From NCBI GenBank assembly GCA_005885025.1, contig VAYC01000105.1, positions 1 to 8,278 on the forward strand: a stretch of DNA of 8,278 nt. The letters run 5' to 3'. Position 1 is the first letter of the stretch; each line of letters starts with the position of its first letter. This DNA is from Actinomycetota bacterium (GTDB lineage: Bacteria; Actinomycetota; UBA4738). This document shows positions 1-6,163 of the stretch, piece by piece. Position numbers and translations under genes: made by a program. The notes below the pieces were generated by a model. It made no database searches. It saw nothing but the letters and a program-made list of their open reading frames with translations, and was not told the origin of the DNA.

Positions 1-318
1 CATGAAGACTTCGCCGTGGGCGAAATTGATCATGAGGAGCACGCCGTAGACCATCGTGTAACCGAGGGCGATCAGCGCGTAGACGCTGCCGAGGGCGACG
101 CCCTCGACGGCGAGGTCCCGCCAGGCGGAACCAGAGAAACGGCGTGGGCTGGTGGCGGGGAGGGTCAGGGTCTTCCAGGTCCCGTAGGTCACTCCCACCA
201 CGATCAGGATCAGCAGGATCCCTTGAATGACCCGGCGGATGGGGAGCCCTTCGAGGAACTGCCACCTTCTCGGTGGCAGGTCTCCTGCGGTCAGTCCCGG
301 CTCGGCCTGCTGCGCCAT
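1..318 (-). CDS. livH: Branched-chain amino acid ABC transporter permease, LivH type (N-terminal part, cut by window edge)
   Basis: This is the first 106 codons of an inner-membrane permease of the LIV/HAAT ABC importer family, which forms the translocation channel with a LivM partner. The ATG at 318 is the only usable start, because an in-frame TGA lies 24 bases upstream with no start codon between them. The Shine-Dalgarno is poor (AAGG about 9 bases upstream). Visible features are a cytoplasmic N-terminal stretch of about 28 residues, a hydrophobic segment at about residues 31-46, and a second at about 74-97. The second runs into the LivH hallmark around residues 79-106, with GSVYALIALGYTMVYG followed by INFAHGEVFM. 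The rest of the gene lies off the left edge. It sits 92 bases downstream of the LivJ-like gene on the same strand, separated by a hairpin. Known family order (binding protein, LivH, LivM, LivG, LivF) suggests that more transporter genes follow. The substrate is inferred from family and neighbour only. Confidence 0.9.
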   Translation of the reverse strand, partial: MAQQAEPGLTAGDLPPRRWQFLEGLPIRRVIQGILLILIVVGVTYGTWKTLTLPATSPRRFSGSAWRDLAVEGVALGSVYALIALGYTMVYGVLLMINFAHGEVFM

Positions 319-350
319 GGTGGGCCTTAGCTTACGGAGTCACCTGCTCA

Positions 351-392
351 TAAGAGAAGAGCTGCGGGTGAGCGATCGCCCACCCGCAGCTC
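351..392 (-). terminator. Intergenic hairpin between livJ-like and livH-like genes (terminator or attenuator)
   Basis: A perfect 12-bp inverted repeat (arms 359-370 and 381-392) with a 10-base loop lies 18 bases past the stop codon of the binding-protein gene. On the minus strand the stem is followed by the pyrimidine-rich run TTCTCTTA (358-351). This looks like an imperfect rho-independent terminator. Because livH begins only 33 bases further on and has no obvious promoter, partial termination or 3'-end protection of the livJ message is the likeliest role. Such a hairpin would make binding protein in excess over permease, as is usual for ABC importers. The stem is seen directly; the role is inferred. 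Confidence 0.65.
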
Positions 393-410
393 CCCTACGG
401 CTGGTCCCGA

Positions 411-1754
411 CTAGCCTTGTTGCAGCGCCTCCGTCAGGCTGAACTTCTCCTGGAAGACCGGGACGCTGTTCGGCGCCGCCGGGTTGGTGGGGGCGTTCGG
501 AGATAGGTAGACGCCGATGTTCACCGCCAGCTGCGACTGGCAGTCACCGGTGGAGATGCAGGTCAGGGGCCCGGTGATTCCCTGGTAGTCCTTGATCCCC
601 AACAGGGCGTCCCTGAGCGCGGTCCGGGGAACCCGGAGCGAGCCGTCGGACTGCTTGATGGCCACCTTCTCGATCGCCGTCTTGAGCAGGTTGAAGGCGT
701 CGAACGCGTTGGGGCCGAAGGACGCCTGGGGCGTGCCGTACTGAGCCTTGTACGCGGTCTGGAACTGCGTGTACAGGGCGCTCGCGGCACCCGGCGAAGC
801 GACCGGCGAGGACAGGTAGACGCCGTCGGCGGCAGACTTGGCCGTCTTGAAGAACGCGGCCTCGTTGCACCCGTCCGACCCCATGAGCTTCACGCCGGAC
901 AACGCCGAGATCTGCTTGGCCTGGATGGAGATCAGCGCGCAGGGCGGGTCGAAGTCCGGGAAGTAGATCAGGCCCGGCTTGCCCTGGGCGATGCTGGTCA
1001 GCAGCGGCTTGAAATCGGTCGTTGTCGGGTCGAAGGCCTCGTCGGCGGTGATCGTCCCTCCGAGCTTCTTGAAGAAAGTCGCGAAGCCGAGGGTCAACCC
1101 GGAGGTGTACGGACCCCCGTCGTTCATCGTCGCGGCCGTTTGGATGCCGAGCTTGGTGAACACGAAGTCCGCCACGACCTTGGCCTGAATCGCGTCGTTC
1201 TGTGCCGTCCGGAAGTAGAACGGGTTGTGGAACGAGGGAGCCGTCAGCTTGGCCGAGGTGTTCGACGGTGAGATGAGCACGATGCCCTTGTTCCTGAGGA
1301 TCGTGTCCGAGACCCCCAGGGCCGAGCTCGAGCAGTTCGTGCCGATCACGGCCACGATCGACGGGTCAGCGGCCAGTTTGGTGGCCGACGTCTGGCCGCC
1401 GGCCTTCCCGCACTGGCCCGAGGTCGGGTCGGTCTCGTCTCCGACGGTCAGCTTCACAGGGTGGCCCAGTAGGGTCCCGTTCCGGCCGTCGAAGTTGCCG
1501 TCAAGGTAGTCCATGGCCAGCTTGACACCGTTGTCCGAGTCGGTACCCAGTGCGGCCGTCGAGCCGCTCACGCTGGCGATGGCCCCAAAGTTGATCGGAT
1601 TGCCCGCCCCTATGATCACGCATCCGAACTTGTCGGCCCTGCACTTGTCGGTCCCGCCGCTACTGGTGGTCTTGGCCTTGCCTCCACAGGCGGCGGCCAC
1701 CATGACGAGGACGGCACCAAGGGCCAGCCCCGTCAGGATCTTGCGGTTCTTCAT
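411..1754 (-). CDS. livJ: Branched-chain amino acid (LivJ-type) substrate-binding lipoprotein
   Basis: A 447-residue extracytoplasmic binding protein (type 1 periplasmic-binding fold, Peripla_BP_6 class) that would deliver leucine-type amino acids or a related ligand to the LivH permease encoded next. I chose the ATG at 1754 over a longer frame start at 1859. It has a strong AGGAGG at 1764-1759, and the protein then begins with a clean lipoprotein signal: MKNRK, a hydrophobic core, then VAAAC with the lipidated Cys at 23. Lobe 1 begins near residue 54 with the SGSTAALGTDSDNG segment. GTNCSSS (138-144) and ISPSNTS (161-167) match the LivJ ligand-loop regions in which Ser79 and Thr102 of E. coli LivJ bind the amino acid; here these are Ser142 and Thr166. 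Lobe 2 follows to about 390. The mature protein has eight further cysteines (38, 45, 115, 141, 272, 296, 399, 405) in plausible pairs. Its length is somewhat above E. coli LivJ. Exact substrate is not determinable; urea, amide or other amino acid ligands are used by relatives. Confidence 0.9.
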   Translation of the reverse strand: MKNRKILTGLALGAVLVMVAAACGGKAKTTSSGGTDKCRADKFGCVIIGAGNPINFGAIASVSGSTAALGTDSDNGVKLAMDYLDGNFDGRNGTLLGHPVKLTVGDETDPTSGQCGKAGGQTSATKLAADPSIVAVIGTNCSSSALGVSDTILRNKGIVLISPSNTSAKLTAPSFHNPFYFRTAQNDAIQAKVVADFVFTKLGIQTAATMNDGGPYTSGLTLGFATFFKKLGGTITADEAFDPTTTDFKPLLTSIAQGKPGLIYFPDFDPPCALISIQAKQISALSGVKLMGSDGCNEAAFFKTAKSAADGVYLSSPVASPGAASALYTQFQTAYKAQYGTPQASFGPNAFDAFNLLKTAIEKVAIKQSDGSLRVPRTALRDALLGIKDYQGITGPLTCISTGDCQSQLAVNIGVYLSPNAPTNPAAPNSVPVFQEKFSLTEALQQG

Positions 1755-1766
1755 GTTCCCTCCTCC

Positions 1767-1782
1767 CTGGGGTGGTCCCCAG
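1767..1782 (-). promoter_or_regulatory. Small hairpin abutting the livJ ribosome binding site
   Basis: CTGGGG and CCCCAG (1767-1772 and 1777-1782) form a 6-bp GC-rich stem with a 4-base loop. On the livJ message its 3' arm ends at the base immediately before the GGAGG Shine-Dalgarno. It could tune ribosome access or message stability. In GC-rich DNA such a short stem can also arise by chance. Confidence 0.3.
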
Positions 1783-1804
1783 CCCCTCAATCGAAATACA
1801 GGAG

Positions 1805-1848
1805 AGCCATGGCTGGGGTTCCAAGGCATGCCCCCTGCCGAGTCGGCA
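1805..1848. promoter_or_regulatory. Cluster of three palindromes upstream of livJ, possible operator
   Basis: Within 44 bases there are three perfect palindromes: AGCCATGGCT (1805-1814), GGCATGCC (1825-1832) and TGCCGAGTCGGCA (1836-1848, 13 bases around a central G). They lie 51-94 bases upstream of the livJ start codon, where a repressor or activator of the transporter operon would bind. A weak sigma-70-like pair for livJ (TTGGAA and TGTATT on the minus strand, 18-base spacer) overlaps the first two, but each hexamer matches only 4 of 6 consensus bases. I recognise no known regulator's site. Confidence 0.3.
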
Positions 1849-1994
1849 TCTCTTACCACATCTCCCCGAGAAACACCAGGTCAGGCCGCCTAACCAGGCA
1901 TCAGGGACGTGTCCTCTTCTTCCGTTGTACGGACTCAGCGGTGCCGCCGGCTTGGCTCCGGATGGGTCTGGGCAACCCAAGCATCCAGTTTGCA

Positions 1995-2028
1995 CGGCCC
2001 CGAGGGGGAGACTTATCGTCGGGGACCG
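1995..2028. promoter_or_regulatory. Inverted repeat just upstream of the RsbW-like gene
   Basis: The arms CGGCCCCGA (1995-2003) and TCGGGGACCG (2019-2028) are complementary over nine pairs with a single bulged A. The 15-base interval contains a G-run and an AT-richer CTTAT. The repeat ends 6 bases before the ATG at 2035 and includes the GGGGA (2021-2025) that would act as Shine-Dalgarno for that start. It could be an operator, or an RNA hairpin that hides the ribosome binding site. The remaining 1849-1994 stretch of this intergenic region holds no gene, tRNA or riboswitch that I can recognise. Confidence 0.35.
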
Positions 2029-2034
2029 TAACCA

Positions 2035-2442
2035 ATGGGGGCCAGCGGCAGGACGATCGTGCCCGACGTGAAGTCCTTTCGGGCTCACCCTTCGGCGCTC
2101 TTTGAGATCCGGCAGTTCGTGCGGGATCGGGCGGCCGCCGCCGCCCTCTCGGAGCCCGTCACCAACGACCTCCTCCTCGCGGTGTCCGAGGCGGCGGCCA
2201 ACTCGATCATCCATACGACCACCGCGGACATCGAGCTCCGTTGGAGCGCGGACGGCGAATGCGTCTCGATCGAGGTTCGCGACCAGGGGGTCTTCAGAAA
2301 GCGCGTGCGCATGCCGGAGGTCGAGGGAGAGGGAGGTCACGGCATCCAGCTCATGATGGCCCTGGTGGATCAGATGACCATCGAGGAGGGAACCCAACGG
2401 AGACCGGGGACGTTGGTTCGACTGGTGAAGTGCGTGAGCTGA
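2035..2442 (+). CDS. RsbW-like anti-sigma factor / serine kinase-type ATPase (HATPase_c_2)
   Basis: A 135-residue protein that is essentially one GHKL/HATPase domain of the RsbW-SpoIIAB class. Members of this class bind a sigma factor or phosphorylate an anti-anti-sigma (STAS) protein using ATP. The Bergerat motifs are in order: N-box E52-A-A-A-N56 within LAVSEAAANSIIH, G1 box D83-Q-G85 in VRDQG, and G2 box G101-H-G103-I-Q-L followed by ALVDQM. The second glycine of the usual G1 box is absent (GVF). There is no membrane segment and no sensor domain, so it should be cytosolic. The start is uncertain: ATG 2035 has GGGGA nine bases upstream, while GTG 2059 (giving VPDVKSF) has CAGGA about six bases upstream and trims an N-terminus not needed for the fold. 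No sigma factor, STAS protein or PP2C phosphatase gene lies beside it in this window, so its partner is unknown. It converges on dnaE with a 7-base gap and no clear terminator. Confidence 0.82.
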   Translation: MGASGRTIVPDVKSFRAHPSALFEIRQFVRDRAAAAALSEPVTNDLLLAVSEAAANSIIHTTTADIELRWSADGECVSIEVRDQGVFRKRVRMPEVEGEGGHGIQLMMALVDQMTIEEGTQRRPGTLVRLVKCVS

Positions 2443-2449
2443 CGGTCGC

Positions 2450-5400
2450 TCAGTTCGCCGAGCGGGCCGGCCGGACGGCCGCCACGGCCGACTCGTCTTC
2501 GAACCGCGCGGCCTCCCGCCCGAGCAGCCGGTGGAGCTCGGAGAGCAAAGCCGCGGACCCGTCCACCCGGTAGTCGTCGCCCAAGCGGAGGCGAGTCACG
2601 TCGCCGTTGTCGACGAGGCGAAACACCACGGGCACCTCCCCCGGATGCATCGAGAGCAACCCCTTCAGCCGGCTGATGAGGCCCCCCGTACAGGTGGACG
2701 GCGTCAGGTCCAGGACGAGGGGATCGCGCGGCAGGGGGTTCCGGGGTCCCCGGCGGGGACCGGCTCCATCGGCGCCAAGCTGAGGCTCCGAGATCTCGAG
2801 CGCCACGAGTTGGAGCTCGCGACCTCGCAGGTCGGCTCTTCCCTTGACGACCAGGATGCCGTCGGGTGCGAGGAGGGGCCCCATGGAGTCGTACACGGAG
2901 GGAAACGCCACGATGCCAACTCCGCCCGTCAGATCCTCCAGCCGAAACACCGCGTAGGGCTCCCCACGCTTTGTGTAGCGCCGGCCCAGGGCGGCGACGA
3001 TCCCCGCCACCCGCACCACTTCCCCGTCTCCCAGCGCTCCGACCTCGGAGATGTCCATGTCCGTTTGGGCGGCCAGCCGCTCCCTGATGGCCAGCAGGGG
3101 GTGGTCCGTGACGTACTGGCCGAGCATCTCTTTCTCGTACCGGAGGAACTGAGACTTCTCGAACTCCTCCTCCGCCAGCACTGTCTCGTCGATGTCAAGC
3201 AGCGGCCCGGCGTCACCGCCGAAGAACGATTCCTGGCCGAGGGCTTCGGCCCGTCGATCCGAAAGGATCGGGGTGACCACCTTCTCGTAGCCGTTCAGCA
3301 GGCCCTGCCGCGTGTACCCGATCGATTCGAACGCGCCCGCGAGGATCAGGCTCTCCATGCATTTCTTGTGCAGGACACCGGGATCCACCCGCCGGCAGAA
3401 GTCGGTGAAGGACCCGAACGGCCCGCCTTCCTGACGGCTCTCGATGATCTGCTGGACCACGCCCTCCCCCACGTTGCGAACGGCTGCCAAGCCGTACCGG
3501 ATGTCGCCGTCGGTTGGGGTGAAGTAGGTCTGGGACTCGTTGACATCGGGCGGGAGCACCCGCAGCCCCATCAGTCGTGCCGCGTTCAGGTAGAAGGGCT
3601 TCTTGTCCTTGTCGTCGCGAACGCTGGTGAGGAGGGCTGAAACGTATTCGACGGGGTGGTTGGCTTTGAGGTAGGCGGTCTGGTAGGCCACGTACGCGTA
3701 GGCGCACGCGTGGGAGGCGTTGAAGCCGTAGTCGGCGAACGGTGTGATGAGGTCGAAGATGTCGTTGGCCAGCCGGTCCGTGTATCCGCGCTCCACTGCG
3801 CCCTTCACGAAGCGGTGCCGGTGCGGGATCAGCTGCTCGCGGATCTTCTTCCCCATGGCCTTGCGCAGCAGGTCGGCCTCGCCCATGGAGTACCCGGCGA
3901 GGGCCGCGGCGATCTGCATGACCTGCTCCTGGTAGACGATGATGCCGTACGTTCCTGCGAGGATCGGCTCCAGGTCAGCGTGGGGATACACGAGCGGCTT
4001 GCGCCCGTGTTTTCGTTCGGCGTACTCGATGTGCTGGCCCATGCTGAGCAACCCCGGGCGATAGAGGGCGACCAGGGCCATGAGGTCCTCGAACCGGTCG
4101 GGCACCAGCACCTGAATGAGCTGGCGCATGCCCGAGCTCTCCAGCTGAAAGACGCCGTTCGTGTCGCCCCGCTGGAGCATGGCGTAGCTGGGTTGGTCGT
4201 CCAGCGGCACGTGGTCGATGTCGAGGTGGATCCCCTTGTCCCGCAGGAGGGCCACCGTGTCCTCGATCACCGAGAGGTTGCGCAAGCCGAGGAAGTCCAT
4301 CTTGAGCAGCCCGAGCTTCTCGACCCCGTGCATGTCGAACTGGGTCACGATGCGTCGTGCGTAGTCCGAAGAGTCCTTGCCGAGCTTCAGCGGCAAATAG
4401 TTCACCAGGGGCGCGTCGCCGATGACGACTCCCGCAGCGTGAACGGAGTCCTCTCTTCGCAGCCCCTCGAGGGCTCGAGCCGCGTCGATGACCTCCTTGG
4501 CCTCTGGTTCTTTTTGATAGGCCTCACCGAGCTCCGGGGACATCTCCAGGGCCTTGTCGATCGAGTATTCACGCCCCAGGAGCGCGGGTGGGTACATCTT
4601 GCAGAGCCGGTCGCCAAACATCGGGGGAAATCCAAGTACTCGAGCTGCGTCCCGAATCCCCTGCTTACCCTTGATGGTTTGAAACGTGATGATCTGGGCG
4701 ACGTGTGCGTTTCCAACGATCTGCTCCGACGCATGACCTCCGTACTTTTCGGCCACGTACCGGATCACCTCGTCGCGCCGGCGCTCGTCGAAGTCCATGT
4801 CGATGTCGGGCATCTGCTTCCGTTCGGGGTTGAGGAAGCGTTCGAAGATGAGCCCGTAGCGCAGCGGATCGAGGTCCGTGATCTGGAGGCAGTAGCTGAC
4901 GACCGACCCAGCCGCGGAGCCGCGGCCCGGCCCCACCCGGATGCCGTGGTTGCGGGCGAACCGGATGAGGTCCCACACGATCGGAAGTAACCCGAGAAAC
5001 CCATCTTCTCGATGACGTGGAGCTCGGAGTCGAACCGTTGCCGGAGTTCCTCGGTGATCGTCCCGTAGCGTCGGCGGGCACCTTCCTCGACCAGCTCCCT
5101 GAGGTAGCCGTCCAGCGTTTTGCCGGCGGGCGGATCGAACCGCGGAAGGTGCAGCTCGCCAAAATGCAGGTCGAGCTCGCACGCCTCCGCGATGCCCAGG
5201 GTCGCGTCGCAGGCCTCGGGCAGAGCTGCGAAAACCTTCCGCATCTCGGCGGATGACTTCAGGAAGAACTCGTCGGTGTCGAACTTCAGCCGGTTCGTGT
5301 CGGTGAGGACCTTCTGCTGCTGGATGCACAGCAGCACATCGTGGGGCCGGGCGTGGTCGCGCTCCGTGTAGTGGATGTCGTTGGTCGCTGCGAGCGGAAT

Positions 5401-6003
5401 CCCGGTTGCCTTCGACAGTTCCACCAGCATCGGATTGACCTGGGCCTGTTCCGGGAGGCCGTGGTCCTGGACCTCGAGATAGAACCCTTCCGGTCCCAGG
5501 ATGTCCCGATAGGTTGCAACGACGTCGGCGGCTTTCCCCTGCTGGCCTGCCAGCAGCAGACGGGCCGTCTCGGAGGCCAGGCACCCCGACAGCCCGATCA
5601 GGCCCTTCGACCGCTCGGCCAGCAGCTCCTTGTCGATGCGCGGGCGGTGCCAGAACCCTTCCAGGTGGGCGTCGGTGACGAGGCGGAGCAGGTTCCGGTA
5701 GCCCTCCTCGCTACGGGCCAGGAGCGTGAGGTGCCGGTATTTCTCCTCGCTCTCCCCCGGCGTCCGGTCGAACCGCTTGCCGGGGGCGACGTACGCCTCG
5801 ACGCCCACGATCGGCTTGATGCCGTGGCGGCGAGCGGCCTCGTAGAAGTCCAGCGTGCCGAACATGGCGCCGTGGTCGGTGAGCGCGATGGCCGGCATGC
5901 CGAACTCGGCTGCCTTCGCGCACAGCTCGTCGACGCGCGAGGCCCCGTCCAGCAAGGAGTACTCGCTGTGCGTGTGCAGGTGGACGAAGCTCTCCGACGC
6001 CAT
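2450..6003 (-). CDS. dnaE: DNA polymerase III alpha subunit, DnaE1 type, interrupted by a one-base frameshift
   Basis: Catalytic subunit of the replicative DNA polymerase. The N-terminal frame runs from 6003 to 4984 (340 residues) and the remainder from 4981 to 2450 (843 residues). Restoring one base between 4983 and 4982 gives about 1184 residues, the length of M. tuberculosis DnaE1. The PHP domain (about 1-280) keeps all nine metal ligands of the proofreading type: H10, H12, D19, H44, E69, H91, C141, D209, H211. GPGRGSAAGS (358-367) and the PDIDMDF motif with D400 and D402, plus D570 in KMDFLGL, form the polymerase active site. Then come a helix-hairpin-helix region (about 833-893), a clamp-binding QESFF (924-928), an OB fold (about 995-1070) and an actinobacterial-style C-terminal domain. 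The start is ATG 6003 or TTG 6012; ATG has GGAG only 3 bases upstream, so the choice is open. Complete domains and an otherwise clean frame argue for a sequencing or assembly error over a true pseudogene. It is divergent from the nuclease gene. Confidence 0.93.
4982..4983 (-). other. Frameshift point in dnaE (one base missing)
   Basis: Upstream of this point the minus-strand frame reads ...EKMGFSGYF; downstream, conserved sequence resumes as IVWDLIRFARNHG in another frame. DnaE proteins normally read YFLIVWDL here, so the expected leucine codon CTG appears as C-G with the T missing. Without correction, translation continues out of frame for about 73 codons to a stop at 4765. There is no X-XXY-YYZ slippery heptamer, no long homopolymer and no in-frame restart codon nearby. 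Programmed frameshifting or independent translation of the second half is therefore poorly supported. Confidence 0.9.
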
Positions 6004-6066
6004 CGGCTCCAACGATATGGGCTACCCCCGACACCCCGAGCAGACGGGAAGCACCACCCGGCGCGG

Positions 6067-6086
6067 TGGGGAAAACCTGTTGATAA
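6067..6086. promoter_or_regulatory. Pair of near-consensus DnaA boxes between dnaE and the nuclease gene
   Basis: TGGGGAAAA (6067-6075) and TGTTGATAA (6078-6086) stand in tandem, two bases apart. Each differs by one base from accepted DnaA 9-mers (TGTGGAAAA and TGTGGATAA, the reverse complements of TTTTCCACA and TTATCCACA). The pair is in an AT-richer patch of an otherwise GC-rich spacer, 64-83 bases upstream of the dnaE ATG. DnaA control of a replication gene is possible. The region lacks the many boxes expected of oriC. Confidence 0.35.
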
Positions 6087-6096
6087 AGTTACATCC

Positions 6097-6126
6097 TTGT
6101 AATTCGGGTCGGACGCAGCTTACACT
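6097..6126 (+). promoter_or_regulatory. Possible sigma-70-like promoter for the RecB-like nuclease gene
   Basis: TTGTAA (6097-6102) and TACACT (6121-6126) are separated by 18 bases, each matching 4 of 6 consensus positions. They lie 38 bases upstream of the ATG at 6164, leaving a short leader with AGGTGA at 6148-6153. On the opposite strand, TTGAAC and TGTAAG with a 17-base spacer could serve dnaE, but that match is no better. Confidence 0.3.
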
Positions 6127-6163
6127 CCGGACAAGGCCCAGTTCAAGAGGTGACGCCGCTCGT

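Noticed and set aside
1988..2011. SigB/SigF-type promoter (GTTT...GGG) for the RsbW-like gene
   Set aside because: GTTT at 1988 and GGGAGA at 2006 are at a roughly suitable distance, but the -10 match is poor and the G-run makes such a hit likely by chance.
1755..2034. Riboswitch (cyclic-di-GMP, cobalamin or cyclic-di-AMP) or tRNA in the livJ/RsbW intergenic region
   Set aside because: Local stems exist, such as GGATG/CATCC at 1960-1986, but none of the conserved cores of these classes could be matched on either strand.
1660..2397. 245-codon minus-strand frame spanning the livJ signal region, the intergenic region and the RsbW-like gene
   Set aside because: It overlaps two supported genes out of frame and has no motif or convincing ribosome binding site.
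2531..4990. Long plus-strand open frames (2531-3640 and 3656-4990) opposite dnaE
   Set aside because: They lie fully antisense to a well-conserved coding region, have no recognisable domain, and are the usual by-product of GC-rich codon use.
4765..5584. Split DnaE of the cyanobacterial intein type, or programmed frameshifting
   Set aside because: There are no intein motifs or splice-junction residues. The break is just before the palm domain, not at the cyanobacterial split site. No slippery heptamer is present and no downstream start serves the second half.
6004..6163. Chromosomal origin of replication
   Set aside because: Only two imperfect DnaA boxes and one AT-richer patch are present, and neither dnaA nor dnaN is adjacent.
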